Shown: positions 25,193 to 34,788, counted from the first letter of the stretch. The stretch: 43,589 nucleotides of DNA from Marinilabilia sp046483585 (GCA_046483585.1 JAWOCV010000022.1:1-43589); one strand, 5' to 3'. The notes: generated by a model not told the origin, from the letters alone. Program-made: numbers and translations.

Positions 25193-28100
25193 ATGAAAAA
25201 GATTCGTTCTTTTTTTAAAGGTGACCTGTTAAAAAAGGTCAAACCCGGTGTTAGTAAAATACTTACCGGCTTAACACTTGCATTTGGTGCAAGTTTCCTG
25301 TGTCTCTCTCTTACCCTTGCACAGGAAGGAACCAAAACGGTCACGGGACAGGTGACCGACTCTCAGAACCAGCCGCTTCCCGGTGTCAACGTGGTTATTG
25401 ATGGTACCACACAGGGTGCCATCACCGATGCGCAGGGGAATTATGAAATCCAGGCCTCTGCGGATGATGTCCTTCGGTTTAGCTTTATCAGCTTCGAAGA
25501 CCAAGAAATCCCTGTTGAAGATCAGAGCACCATTGATGTTGTGATGACTGCATCAACCACCGATCTTGATGAAGTTGTGGTCGTTGGTTATGGCGTTCAG
25601 CAAAAATCATTGGTAACAGGAGCCATTTCTAGTGTAGATTCAGAGTCTCTCGGGTCAAGTTCTGATTCCAGAGTGGAACAGGCCATGCAAGGTCGTACCG
25701 CCGGTGTTACGGTTCTACCAAACTCTGGTTCACCCGGTTCCGGGTCTAAAGTGCGGATCCGGGGAACGGGTTCCAACCAGACATCAGAACCCCTTTACAT
25801 TGTTGACGGTATGAAAGTCGGCAACATCGATAACCTTTCACCCCAAAACATCGAGTCAATAGAGATTCTCAAAGACGCTGCTTCATCCGCCATTTATGGG
25901 TCAGAAGGCGGTAACGGGGTGGTTTTAATCACCACCAAAACCGGTGATAAAGGTCCCGGCGAAATTTCCTATGAGTTTCAGTATGGTATTCAGGATGTGA
26001 ATACCAACATGGAATTGATGAATGCCAATGAATACGCCCAGTATATGGAAGAACAGGGGAATTCAGTGACTGTTCCTTCCGGAACCGGTACAGGTACCGA
26101 TTGGCTGGACGAGGTTTTTGAAGAGGCTCCCATGCAGCGTCATCATTTGGATTTTTCCGGAGGAGGCGAGAAGTCTGCCTATATGGCTTCCGTGGGATAC
26201 AATTCTCAGGACGGTGTCGTAGGTGGAGACCAGGCCTCCTATGAACGCCTCTCTTTCAGGTTTAATTCTTCTTTTGACATTAAGGAATGGCTTGAAGTTG
26301 GCAATACCCTTTCGTATACACATTCCAACCGCACTACAGTAGGTGAAGATGATGAATATGCCGGGGTATTGAATAATGCACTTTTGATGGACCCTACAAC
26401 GCCGGTCGTCTACGAAAAAGGGGATGAAACAGAAAAAGAACGCGACGCGTTGGACGAAGGCCATACCCTTTTGACCGATGACCAGGGACGTTATTATGCC
26501 CTGCCGGTAAATGCAACAGGTGAAATCGCCAACCCCGTGGCAAGGATCCAAACGTATGATAACGAGACCACCAACGATCAGTTGACGGGAACCCTCTTCG
26601 CGAACCTTGAGCCTTTTGAAGGCTTAACGATGACTTCACGTCTTGGATTAGACCTGGCTTACAATCATTTTCATGACTGGAGTCGAGAATACTTCTTTTC
26701 AGCTGAATCGCGAAATACGACCAATAGCATCAACGACGATCTTGACAAATACTTTAACTGGCAATGGGAGAATTTCGCGACTTACAAGACAAATTTCAAT
26801 GATCATGATCTGACTTTTCTTTTAGGTTATTCTGCCGAGAAAAGTCTTCACCCCAATTGGGAATTGTACTCCAGCCCCATGTCCAAAGAAGGCGACAACT
26901 TTGCTTATCACAGCCACACGACTTCCAGAGACCAGGACGAGGTAGGTGGTGACCTTGAAGAAGAAACGATGAATTCTGTATTTGGTCGTTTTTCTTACAG
27001 TTACTTGAATAGGTATATGATCGAGACCTCCTTACGCCGGGATGCCGCGAGCGTTTTTTCAGAAAATCATAAGTCAGCGGTTTTTCCTGCTTTTTCTGCA
27101 GGTTGGACTGTTTCAGAGGAGGATTTCTGGAATCCCGGAGTAATGAGCTTTTTAAAGCTGCGATTTAGCTGGGGGCAAAACGGGAGTACTTCTATCCTGA
27201 GTGGAACGGCTGACAAAGAATTCTGGACGGTTAGCGGGGTCAGATATCCTAACGTAGACGAAGATGGCTATTTGTCCGGAGCACAAATTGAAAGATTGCC
27301 CAATAAGGACTTGAAATGGGAACGGTCAGAACAACTTGCCGTAGGTGCGGATATGCGCTTTTGGGAAGGACAAGTGAGTTTTGTTGTTGATTATTACGAC
27401 AAGCAAACAAAAGACCTGATTGTTCCCGGAATGTTCCCCTTGTCTACAGGAAATGAACCTCCTTTTGTTAATGGAGGTGATGTTTCTAACTCAGGAATGG
27501 AGTTTGAGCTTGGCTATGACGATTCTTTTGGCAATCTTGATTTTTCAGCCAGCGTGAATATGTCTACGCTAAATAACGAGGTAACCTATTTGGATCAGGA
27601 AGCCCCAATAGCAGGGGCCAATGTCCGCGGTTACGACATAACCTGGTTTGAAGAGGGTGAGCCCATCTGGTATTTCAATGGATACGAGACTGATGGCATA
27701 AATTCCGAAACAGGAATGCCCAATGTCGTTGATCAAAATGATGATGACCAAATTAATTCTGCCGATCTTACCCAAATTGGTGATCCCCATCCGGACATGC
27801 TTTATGGTGCCAGCCTGAATTTGGGATATAGAGGGATTGATTTTAAAGTTTTCCTTCAGGGATCGAGCGGAAACGACATCTATACTGCCTGGTATAGACC
27901 CGACAGACCCTCTTCGAATAAACCTAAGTATTTCTATACCGATCGTTGGACCGAGTCAAATACGAATGCTTCTATGCCACGGGCCAATAGTACAAGTGAA
28001 CAATTTTACCGGAGTGATTTAATGGTTCAGGACGGCTCATACACGAGAATTAAGCAGATCCAGCTTGGGTATTCCCTGCCCCAAAGTGTCATCGGCAATT

Positions 28101-28273
28101 TAGGCTTGGCCAGAACACGCTTTTATGTTTCATTGGACGATTACTTTACTTTTACCGATTACGAAGGTCTTGATCCTGAAGCAGGAAGTACCAATACACA
28201 AAGTCAGGGCGTGGACCGGGGCGTATACCCCATTCCAGGCAAAATGATTTTTGGTTTGTCAGTTAATTTCTAA
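25193..28273 (+). CDS. SusC/RagA family TonB-dependent outer-membrane receptor
   Basis: 1026 residues. A long signal peptide ends near TLA|QEG (residue 43). A CarboxypepD_reg-like domain spans about 50-119 (VTGQVTDSQNQPLPGVNVVI). A TonB-box-like DEVVVVGYG lies at 126-134. The plug domain follows, with the SusC word SIEILKDAASSAIYGSEGGN. The 22-strand barrel takes up the rest and the protein ends GLSVNF with terminal Phe. SusC proteins import glycans with a SusD lipoprotein lid; the partner lies 21 bases downstream. No extracellular glycoside hydrolase is adjacent, so the substrate is probably a small oligosaccharide released elsewhere. Confidence 0.97.
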   Translation: MKKIRSFFKGDLLKKVKPGVSKILTGLTLAFGASFLCLSLTLAQEGTKTVTGQVTDSQNQPLPGVNVVIDGTTQGAITDAQGNYEIQASADDVLRFSFISFEDQEIPVEDQSTIDVVMTASTTDLDEVVVVGYGVQQKSLVTGAISSVDSESLGSSSDSRVEQAMQGRTAGVTVLPNSGSPGSGSKVRIRGTGSNQTSEPLYIVDGMKVGNIDNLSPQNIESIEILKDAASSAIYGSEGGNGVVLITTKTGDKGPGEISYEFQYGIQDVNTNMELMNANEYAQYMEEQGNSVTVPSGTGTGTDWLDEVFEEAPMQRHHLDFSGGGEKSAYMASVGYNSQDGVVGGDQASYERLSFRFNSSFDIKEWLEVGNTLSYTHSNRTTVGEDDEYAGVLNNALLMDPTTPVVYEKGDETEKERDALDEGHTLLTDDQGRYYALPVNATGEIANPVARIQTYDNETTNDQLTGTLFANLEPFEGLTMTSRLGLDLAYNHFHDWSREYFFSAESRNTTNSINDDLDKYFNWQWENFATYKTNFNDHDLTFLLGYSAEKSLHPNWELYSSPMSKEGDNFAYHSHTTSRDQDEVGGDLEEETMNSVFGRFSYSYLNRYMIETSLRRDAASVFSENHKSAVFPAFSAGWTVSEEDFWNPGVMSFLKLRFSWGQNGSTSILSGTADKEFWTVSGVRYPNVDEDGYLSGAQIERLPNKDLKWERSEQLAVGADMRFWEGQVSFVVDYYDKQTKDLIVPGMFPLSTGNEPPFVNGGDVSNSGMEFELGYDDSFGNLDFSASVNMSTLNNEVTYLDQEAPIAGANVRGYDITWFEEGEPIWYFNGYETDGINSETGMPNVVDQNDDDQINSADLTQIGDPHPDMLYGASLNLGYRGIDFKVFLQGSSGNDIYTAWYRPDRPSSNKPKYFYTDRWTESNTNASMPRANSTSEQFYRSDLMVQDGSYTRIKQIQLGYSLPQSVIGNLGLARTRFYVSLDDYFTFTDYEGLDPEAGSTNTQSQGVDRGVYPIPGKMIFGLSVNF

Positions 28274-28294
28274 TCAAAAGATAGTCTGAAAGAT

Positions 28295-29851
28295 ATGAAA
28301 CGATATAAATTATTAAAATGGATTCCGGTTGTATTATTTATTCTTACTCCGGCTTGTAGTGACGATTTCCTGGATGTTGATCCTGCAGGACGATTGTCTA
28401 CTGAAATTTATCCCGAAACAGACGACGAAGTGTATTCAGCCATGATTGGAGGTTACGACTTGATGCAGTGGAATTATGGAAGGGATTGGAGCAGTGCATT
28501 TTTTGTGAAAAATCTCCCGGCCGATGATTGCAATGCAGGAGGTCCCAATGACAGTGACCAGCCACCATATCAGAACCTGGGTGATTTTAGCAACCAGGCT
28601 GATAATGCTGCCACAACTGCTGTTTGGGAAGGTTTTTACTATACGATCAATCATTGTAACACGATCATTCACAGTATTGAGGCCGACAACCAGTTTCGTG
28701 AGCAGATTATAGCAGAAGCCACTGCCATGCGCGCCTGGAATTATTTTGAGCTTGTTACCCTTTTTGGGGATGTGCCGTTTTACACGGAAAATCCAGCTTC
28801 TGAAAATGAGTTTCATAAGCCCAGGACACCAAAGTCAGAGATCTATGCTCAACTCGAGACCGATTTGCAAGATGCAATTGAAGATTTGCCCCTGAAATCT
28901 GAGTTGGCCGAAGATCAAAGGTTTAGGATCAGCAAAGGAACCGCAATGGCGATACTGGGCAAAATTTATCTTTACCAGGAAAAGTGGTCCCAGGCCCATG
29001 GGGTGTTGTCTGATGTAATTTCTTCGGAGGAGTATGATCTTGAAGAAGATTATGCTGACACATGGCGTCGTTCAGGTGAATTTGGAGAAGAATCGTTGTT
29101 TGAAATCCAATACACTTCACATGAAGGATACGACTGGGGTAATTTTGAATGGGCTGGTGAAGCCGAAGCCAATATCCATGTTCAGTTAATGGGCCCCCGT
29201 ACCGATCAACACTGGGCAGATGTTGATGCCGTTGGCATGGTACCTGGTTGGGGTTTTAACAAACCAACTGCAGATTTGGGTGATTCCTTTAAAGATATGG
29301 GCGATGATGGCCCGAGGTACCAAAACACGCTCATTAGTCAACAGGAACTTTTTGATGCTGGTGTGTCCTTTCACCCTGACGATGATAGTGCTAGTATCTA
29401 TGACTATGAAGGCTACCTGCGCATGAAGTATGGCAACTTTGAAACAGAAACGAATGCCAGTGATGGAGCTGTAGCAGACTTGAACTATACCACCAACTGG
29501 CGACTCATTCGTTATTCGGATGTGTTGTTGATGGCCGCCGAGGCCTATAATGAAGACGGTGATCAGGAAAGCGCCCTTACTGAACTAAACAAAGTTCGTG
29601 AGCGGGCCGAACTTGATCCTTATGAATCAATGGGGCAGGGTGCTTTACGTGAAGCCATTAAGGAAGAGCGTAAGTTGGAGCTGGCCCTTGAAGGCAGCCG
29701 CTACTGGGACCTCATTCGCTGGGGCGATGCTGCCGATGAACTTAGCCACCTGGGCTTTGAGTCCGGAAAGCATGAGCATTTTCCGGTCCCGGAAACTGAG
29801 ATCTCTGCGAATAATGAAATTTCACAGGAAGACCAGAATCCTGGTTTCTGA
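28295..29851 (+). CDS. SusD/RagB family glycan-binding lipoprotein
   Basis: 518 residues. Lipoprotein signal with Cys21, followed by SDDFLDVDPAG, the standard start of SusD proteins. The N-terminal part contains the TPR-like helices (ATAMRAWNYFELVTLFGDVP). The C-terminal region has LNKVRERA, then EERKLELALEGSRYWDLIRW, conserved in the family. It would be lipid-anchored at the cell surface and form the lid on SusC. It is the last gene of the sugar locus, directly before a strong terminator. Confidence 0.97.
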   Translation: MKRYKLLKWIPVVLFILTPACSDDFLDVDPAGRLSTEIYPETDDEVYSAMIGGYDLMQWNYGRDWSSAFFVKNLPADDCNAGGPNDSDQPPYQNLGDFSNQADNAATTAVWEGFYYTINHCNTIIHSIEADNQFREQIIAEATAMRAWNYFELVTLFGDVPFYTENPASENEFHKPRTPKSEIYAQLETDLQDAIEDLPLKSELAEDQRFRISKGTAMAILGKIYLYQEKWSQAHGVLSDVISSEEYDLEEDYADTWRRSGEFGEESLFEIQYTSHEGYDWGNFEWAGEAEANIHVQLMGPRTDQHWADVDAVGMVPGWGFNKPTADLGDSFKDMGDDGPRYQNTLISQQELFDAGVSFHPDDDSASIYDYEGYLRMKYGNFETETNASDGAVADLNYTTNWRLIRYSDVLLMAAEAYNEDGDQESALTELNKVRERAELDPYESMGQGALREAIKEERKLELALEGSRYWDLIRWGDAADELSHLGFESGKHEHFPVPETEISANNEISQEDQNPGF

Positions 29852-29886
29852 TGACCCTTCAACCAAACCTGACCTATATTGAAGCG

Positions 29887-29917
29887 GGCCGGCTGGATTT
29901 TTCAGCCGGCCTTTTTT
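29887..29917 (+). terminator. Intrinsic terminator of the susCD transcript
   Basis: Perfect 9-bp stem GGCCGGCTG / CAGCCGGCC with a 7-base loop and six T, 35 bases after the susD stop. Confidence 0.93.
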
Positions 29918-30290
29918 GTGGAACCTGTGACAGAGTTGTGCTTGTTCGGGTTCCGGCTTTCTATTGGGAAAGAGATGCCTGAACCATATAATCATTTTGC
30001 TTGAGTTGCAAAATGATTCCCGAATTTTTTAAAAACCGGATTCTATTTGCAAAATGTACCGGCTACATCCGGCCTTTGAAATATTTTTTGCAGTTCCTGT
30101 ATTCAATAATCCGTTAAACTTTTGCAAGAGTCTTTGATTTAATTGTTCATATTTAAATGATTCTTTGTGTATTCGTTATGAGTTTTATTGGTCACAATAC
30201 TCAAATTTTTTATTGCCATAAAGAGTTCAATTTTTTCAAATGTTCCGGATTATCTATTATTTTGCAAAGTCTCAAAAACACCAAGTTGCT
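29918..30290. other. Intergenic region upstream of the CstA gene
   Basis: It contains a perfect 11-bp inverted repeat, AATCATTTTGC / GCAAAATGATT, with a 7-base spacer (29990-30018). A further GCAAAATG lies at 30049-30056. The module CCGTTAAACTTTTGCAAGAG is at 30111-30130, continuing TCTTTGA to 30137 (also at 12927-12953). TGATTCTTTG at 30158-30167 matches the start of the dispersed repeat. No gene is seen. Confidence 0.55.
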
Positions 30291-31730
30291 ATGATAACTT
30301 TTATTGTTGCTATCGTTGCTCTGATTACTGGTTTTCTTCTATACGGCACTTTTGTTGAACGTTTTTTTGGCATTAATGACAACAATCAGACCCCCTCACT
30401 GAAGATCAACAACGGGGTGGATTTTGTGCCTATGCCTACCTGGAAGGTTTTCACCATTGAATTTTTAAATATTGCCGGTCTTGGCCCTATTTTCGGAGCC
30501 ATACTGGGGGCCATGTACGGGCCTGCCGCTTACCTTTGGATCGTGCTGGGATGTGTTTTTATGGGTGCGGTGCATGATTATTTCTCAGGGATGTTGGCCG
30601 TCAGGAACAACGGTTCAAGTATTCCCGAAATAGTTGGGAAATATCTCGGGCCTGGTTTTCAGAACTTCATGAGGTTGTTTTCCCTTTTGCTGTTGATCTT
30701 TGTAGGCGTGGCATTTGTTTCCGGACCGGCAGAATTGCTGACGACATTGACGGACGGCGGGATGCAGGCATGGCTTTATGCCATTTTTATATATTATCTT
30801 ATTGCCACCCTGTTACCCATTAATAAGATCATTGGACGTATATATCCCATTTTCGGGGCGGCGCTGCTGATCATGGCCATTTTGATTGCCGGGGCCATGT
30901 TCTATTTTGGTACCACGGGGGAACTCGTTATGCAGGAACTCACCCCTGGTGCTTTTGAAAACTGGCACCACAATCCCTCGGAGAATATTCTATTCCCGAT
31001 GATGTTTATCGTTATTTCCTGCGGGGCCCTGAGCGGTTTTCATTCTACCCAGGCCCCAATGATGGCCCGTTGCATCCGGAAGGAGAGTCACGGGCGATAT
31101 GCATTTTACGGGGCCATGATCGCCGAAGGCATTGTTGCCATAATATGGGCCACAGCAGCAATGAATTTCTTTGGAGGGGCCGATGGATTGAATACAGAAT
31201 TACAGGTAGAGGGAAGAAACCCTGCATGGGTGGTTAATGAGATCAGTCGTTCATGGCTTGGGACTGTAGGTGCTATTTTTGCCATAATCGGCGTTATTGC
31301 TTGTCCCATCACGACAGGCGATACGGCCTTTCGGAGTGCAAGACTTATATTGGCCGATGTTTTCAAACTTGACCAATCGGTTATCAGGAGGCGCCTTTGG
31401 ATTAGTCTGCCCCTCTTTGCTATAGGCTTTGTACTTTCTCAACTCGAATTTGCAACGATATGGAAATATCTTGGATTGACCAATCAGGTTCTGGCGGTGG
31501 TTGTCCTTTGGACCGGTGCTATGTATCTTGTTAAGGCCGGCAAAAAACACTGGATGCTGTCGCTTCCGGGCACATTTATGACCACGGTATGTATTACTTA
31601 CCTGCTGGTCGCTCCTGTAAAGAATGGCGGATTTTTCATCGATACGGATACAGGATATTTTGTGGGAATATTATTGGGATTGGCATCCCTGGTGTTATTT
31701 CTCTTCAGGGTGCCGAAAGACAGACCTTGA
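30291..31730 (+). CDS. cstA: CstA-family (carbon starvation) membrane transporter
   Basis: 479 residues from ATG 30291, which gives the usual MITF opening of Bacteroidota homologues. An in-frame ATG at 30240 would add 17 polar residues. There are about a dozen transmembrane segments. Family words include GPIFGAILGAMYGPAAYLWI, the loop VHDYFSGMLAVRNNGSSIPE, and GFHSTQAPMMARC. CstA/YjiY-type proteins take up pyruvate or peptides under carbon limitation; which substrate applies here cannot be told. It overlaps the 3' end of the convergent lycopene-cyclase-like gene by 36 bases. A candidate regulatory inverted repeat lies about 270-300 bases upstream. Confidence 0.9.
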   Translation: MITFIVAIVALITGFLLYGTFVERFFGINDNNQTPSLKINNGVDFVPMPTWKVFTIEFLNIAGLGPIFGAILGAMYGPAAYLWIVLGCVFMGAVHDYFSGMLAVRNNGSSIPEIVGKYLGPGFQNFMRLFSLLLLIFVGVAFVSGPAELLTTLTDGGMQAWLYAIFIYYLIATLLPINKIIGRIYPIFGAALLIMAILIAGAMFYFGTTGELVMQELTPGAFENWHHNPSENILFPMMFIVISCGALSGFHSTQAPMMARCIRKESHGRYAFYGAMIAEGIVAIIWATAAMNFFGGADGLNTELQVEGRNPAWVVNEISRSWLGTVGAIFAIIGVIACPITTGDTAFRSARLILADVFKLDQSVIRRRLWISLPLFAIGFVLSQLEFATIWKYLGLTNQVLAVVVLWTGAMYLVKAGKKHWMLSLPGTFMTTVCITYLLVAPVKNGGFFIDTDTGYFVGILLGLASLVLFLFRVPKDRP

Positions 31731-32420
31731 TTTTTTCCCTGTCATGAACCATTCCAATAACGCAATATTGATCCCTGTCAGTAAAAAACCGTAGGCAATG
31801 TCTTCTATGGGGATGGTGCCCAAACGTATGCCTGAGTTCATGGAATTATTATACCATACAACCGGATCTTCAAGGCCGTATCCTGTTAATATGCCGTTGA
31901 TTATAAAAAACGGTAACAGAATAATGACATATAGCCGGTAAAAGTGCAAAAGCCATAAAGCCCTGACGAACCATTCGGTAATCAATACGAACAAGGCTGA
32001 AAGGGTAAAAACGACCATGGGATACAGCCGTCCGTAAAAGATCAGAGTTCCGCTTGCCAGCAATACTATTAAAGCATAGCTTATGGTCCGTTGCATCTCA
32101 AAATGTTTATTCATAGGGACCCAGATATTCAGTACTCTGTAAGAAAATACCACGGCGTACGGAATGGTAATAAAAAACAGCCATTCCTCCAGAGGAAGAC
32201 CAGCGATCCAGATCCCCTGAAGGTGGATCTCATTGAATCCCCATACGCCCCATCTTGTAAAAAATATGTCCCATATTATGAAGAACGATCCCGTAATGGT
32301 CATAGCTGGTAAAAACCGGCTCCATGTCCTGTAAAATGCAACTTTCTTGTCGAAGCTGAATATAAGAGGAATGATTATAACCGCGATGTTTATTACAAGA
32401 TAAGTTGAGGGTGATTGCAT
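31695..32420 (-). CDS. Lycopene cyclase domain-containing membrane protein
   Basis: 241 residues from the ATG at 32418-32420; the frame is open to 32498, but the added 26 residues are polar and unlike the family. It has about 6-7 hydrophobic helices in two similar halves. Each half contains a proline-acid motif typical of the CrtYc/CrtYd carotenoid cyclase domain: PLEEWLFFITIPY in the first, PIEDIAYGFLL in the second. This is the fused heterodimer-type beta-cyclase architecture. Family members cyclise lycopene ends, but no phytoene synthase or desaturase is nearby, so the real substrate is open. Its 3' end overlaps cstA by 36 bases. Confidence 0.85.
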   Translation of the reverse strand: MQSPSTYLVINIAVIIIPLIFSFDKKVAFYRTWSRFLPAMTITGSFFIIWDIFFTRWGVWGFNEIHLQGIWIAGLPLEEWLFFITIPYAVVFSYRVLNIWVPMNKHFEMQRTISYALIVLLASGTLIFYGRLYPMVVFTLSALFVLITEWFVRALWLLHFYRLYVIILLPFFIINGILTGYGLEDPVVWYNNSMNSGIRLGTIPIEDIAYGFLLTGINIALLEWFMTGKKSRSVFRHPEEK

Positions 32421-32575
32421 GAGCGTTATTTCTTTATAATTCAGATATAAGGGCAATGTTACTTTCTTCCGGGAATTGAGTCTGCTATAATTAAACACTC
32501 AATTCTCTAATAGGGTTCATTTGGTGCTGTTCACATATTAAATCGCAGTTCTTTTTTTCATTTCATATTTTGGTG

Positions 32576-32583
32576 TACCTTTG
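32576..32583 (+). promoter_or_regulatory. Putative -7 box of the btuB-btuG transcript
   Basis: TACCTTTG matches TAnnTTTG in full and lies directly before the riboswitch, which fits a transcription start near 32590. The -33 side is only T-rich (32552-32558). Confidence 0.5.
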
Positions 32584-32589
32584 TACCGA

Positions 32590-32780
32590 CAAACTGGTTC
32601 GCGATTCCTTTTCAGGGAATGCGATTAAAAGGGAATCCGGTTAGATTCCGGAGCTGTCCCCGCAGCTGTAAGCTCAACAAGTTCTTTTTGAAAGACTTTC
32701 GCCACTGTCAAAGACGGGAAGGCCTCAAAAAGAAGAGCAAGCCAGAAGACCTGCCAGAGATTCAATTCGTAGCTTTCGGG
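32590..32780 (+). ncRNA. Cobalamin riboswitch
   Basis: The conserved core is easily read. AAAAGGGAA is followed by CCGGTTAGATTCCGGAGCTG, then CCCCGCAGCTGTAAGC (the B12-box region), then GCCACTG, GGGAAGGC and AGCAAGCCAGAAGACCTGCC. These are the standard landmarks of the class. It precedes a BtuB-like receptor by about 100 bases. Downstream, AATGAT and ATCATT (about 32841-32865) bracket a T-rich segment just before the ATG and might form the regulatory hairpin. Binding of adenosylcobalamin would be expected to lower expression. Confidence 0.95.
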
Positions 32781-32872
32781 TGGAAAAGCGAAGATATGAA
32801 CTCATTTTTCGTTCTATTTTCCCTAAAAACCGGAGTTGCGAATGATTAAAACTTTTTTGATCATTTGTAACC

Positions 32873-34777
32873 ATGTACATAAGAATTGCTTTATTTTCTT
32901 TCTTGTTGATGTTGCCTGCCGGGGCATTAGCACAGTATTTTTTTCAGGAAGATCCCATTCAGCTGGAGGAGGTACGTGTGACTTCTTCCCGTCTGAATGA
33001 TTATGCTGTGGGTGCCACAGTTGAAAGGCCCGATACTTCTCTTATTCAAATGCATCATCAGGAGTCACTTTCCTCATTACTGTCGAATATTTCAGGTGTT
33101 TCGCTTAAAACCTATGGAAGCGGCGGTCTTTCATCGGTTAGTCTGCGTGGTGGCATGAGTGATCATACTGCTGTGATGTGGAACGGCATTAACATTCAAA
33201 GCCCCATGAACGGGGGAGTCAATTTTTCATCCATGCCGGTCAGCTTTTTCAGTAATGTGGAAGTCCAGCACGGCGGATCGGGAACATTATTTGGCAGCGG
33301 AGCCATGTCAGGGGTTGTCCATTTGTCGGGAGAAGATCTTTTCAAACGGGACAATGCGGTAAATGGTTCTCTTTCAATGGGAAGTTTTGGTATGCGCTCG
33401 GCTTATGCAGGTTTTAAAACAGGTAGCCGGGAATTTGCATCACGTCTCTCGATATTCGGGAAAGAAGCCGATAATGATTTTACATTTGAAAACAGCTCCC
33501 GCATCGGTTCTCCTGAGGAAAAGCAAACCAATGCCGCCATGGAGCAATACGGCATCCTGCAGGAAAACCACTGGCGGGTCTCAGATAAATCAATGATCAA
33601 AACCGGGATATGGTATCAGTTTTTCGACAAAGATCTTCAGACCCTGATGACCAGTCGTCAACCCAATAATACCAATCAAACCGATAATAATTTTGTGGCT
33701 TCGGCCAGTTACAAATATTACAGTTCTTCAGGTACTTTGCTTCTTAAACAGGGATTGGTACGTAACAAAGTTGTTTATTCTGATCCCGACATGGTTGATC
33801 CCCAAACGGATAACAATGTTGTTTCGTGGATCAATGAAGTTGACTATAAATACAATATCGGATCGGATCATTCCATAAACGGGGGTGTGAATTACACGTA
33901 TGAGAAGGCTCGGTCGGGAGGTTATTCAGAAACAGCTTCCAGGAATCGCATGGCCTTTTTCCTGTCCGGGCGTTTTGGGTTTGACAGCGGCCGTGGCTCG
34001 GTGGTTCTAAGTGGGCGGAATGAAATGAGCGATGAAGGCTCCCAGCCGCTTGTCTTCTCTCTGGGAACAGGGTATGACCTGTTCAGCAACCTGAAGATTA
34101 AAGGTAATTTCTCGCGGAACTACAGGCTTCCCGACCTGAATGATCTCTTCTGGAAAGAAGACGGATATGCCCGGGGGAATCCTGATCTCCAACCCGAATC
34201 GGGATGGTCGGGGGATATTGGGATTGACTATGATCCTGGCATTAATGGAGTGAGAACGGTTTTGGATATAACGGCTTTTGCTTCCCGGACACGTGACCTG
34301 ATCATTTGGTTACCTGAAGACGGTGGGAAGTGGATGCCCCACAATAAGCAAGAAGGAAAAGCTTACGGGTTGGAAACCGGGATTAAAACTTCTGCCCGGC
34401 TGGGGGAAAATGCCCTGAGAGGACGATTGTTCTACACCCATACCCGTTCAGTTTTGTCCTCCGATGATGAATACAATGACCAACAAATGATCTATACCCC
34501 CGAAAATAAGCTGACGGCCAATGCCTCGTATGTGCGCGGGCCTGCATATTCAACGCTGGCTGTGAGATATGTGGGGGAGCGGTATTATGATCATTCCAGT
34601 GTTCTGGAGGCTTATGCCTCAGGCGATCTGTCGCTTGGCTACAAGCGGCAACTTTACGGCGTTGATACTGACTTATCTTTTAAAGTCAACAACCTGTGGA
34701 ATACCAATTACCAGGTTGTGGCATGGTACGCTATGCCTCCCAGGCACTATCAATTCACGTTAAGTATAACCATTTAA
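32873..34777 (+). CDS. btuB: BtuB-like TonB-dependent cobalamin receptor
   Basis: 634 residues. Signal peptide ends AGALA|Q (residue 20). A TonB box LEEVRVTSSR lies at 31-40, the plug at about 55-151 (SLRGGMSDHTAVMWNGINI, then VEVQHGGSGTLFGSGAMSG), and the barrel follows. No CarboxypepD_reg domain, unlike SusC. Ends TLSITI without a terminal Phe, a minor departure from most barrels. The cobalamin riboswitch upstream and the BtuG-like lipoprotein 11 bases downstream make vitamin B12 or a related corrinoid the likely ligand. Confidence 0.93.
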   Translation: MYIRIALFSFLLMLPAGALAQYFFQEDPIQLEEVRVTSSRLNDYAVGATVERPDTSLIQMHHQESLSSLLSNISGVSLKTYGSGGLSSVSLRGGMSDHTAVMWNGINIQSPMNGGVNFSSMPVSFFSNVEVQHGGSGTLFGSGAMSGVVHLSGEDLFKRDNAVNGSLSMGSFGMRSAYAGFKTGSREFASRLSIFGKEADNDFTFENSSRIGSPEEKQTNAAMEQYGILQENHWRVSDKSMIKTGIWYQFFDKDLQTLMTSRQPNNTNQTDNNFVASASYKYYSSSGTLLLKQGLVRNKVVYSDPDMVDPQTDNNVVSWINEVDYKYNIGSDHSINGGVNYTYEKARSGGYSETASRNRMAFFLSGRFGFDSGRGSVVLSGRNEMSDEGSQPLVFSLGTGYDLFSNLKIKGNFSRNYRLPDLNDLFWKEDGYARGNPDLQPESGWSGDIGIDYDPGINGVRTVLDITAFASRTRDLIIWLPEDGGKWMPHNKQEGKAYGLETGIKTSARLGENALRGRLFYTHTRSVLSSDDEYNDQQMIYTPENKLTANASYVRGPAYSTLAVRYVGERYYDHSSVLEAYASGDLSLGYKRQLYGVDTDLSFKVNNLWNTNYQVVAWYAMPPRHYQFTLSITI

Positions 34778-34788
34778 AATCTAATAAC

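Noticed and set aside
29990..30018. Inverted repeat as a second terminator after susD
   Set aside because: It has no T-run, and a complete terminator already lies at 29887-29917.
34696..34788. Upstream start for the BtuG-like gene inside btuB
   Set aside because: It would place 31 residues before the lipoprotein signal; the ATG at 34789 gives a proper signal and lipobox.
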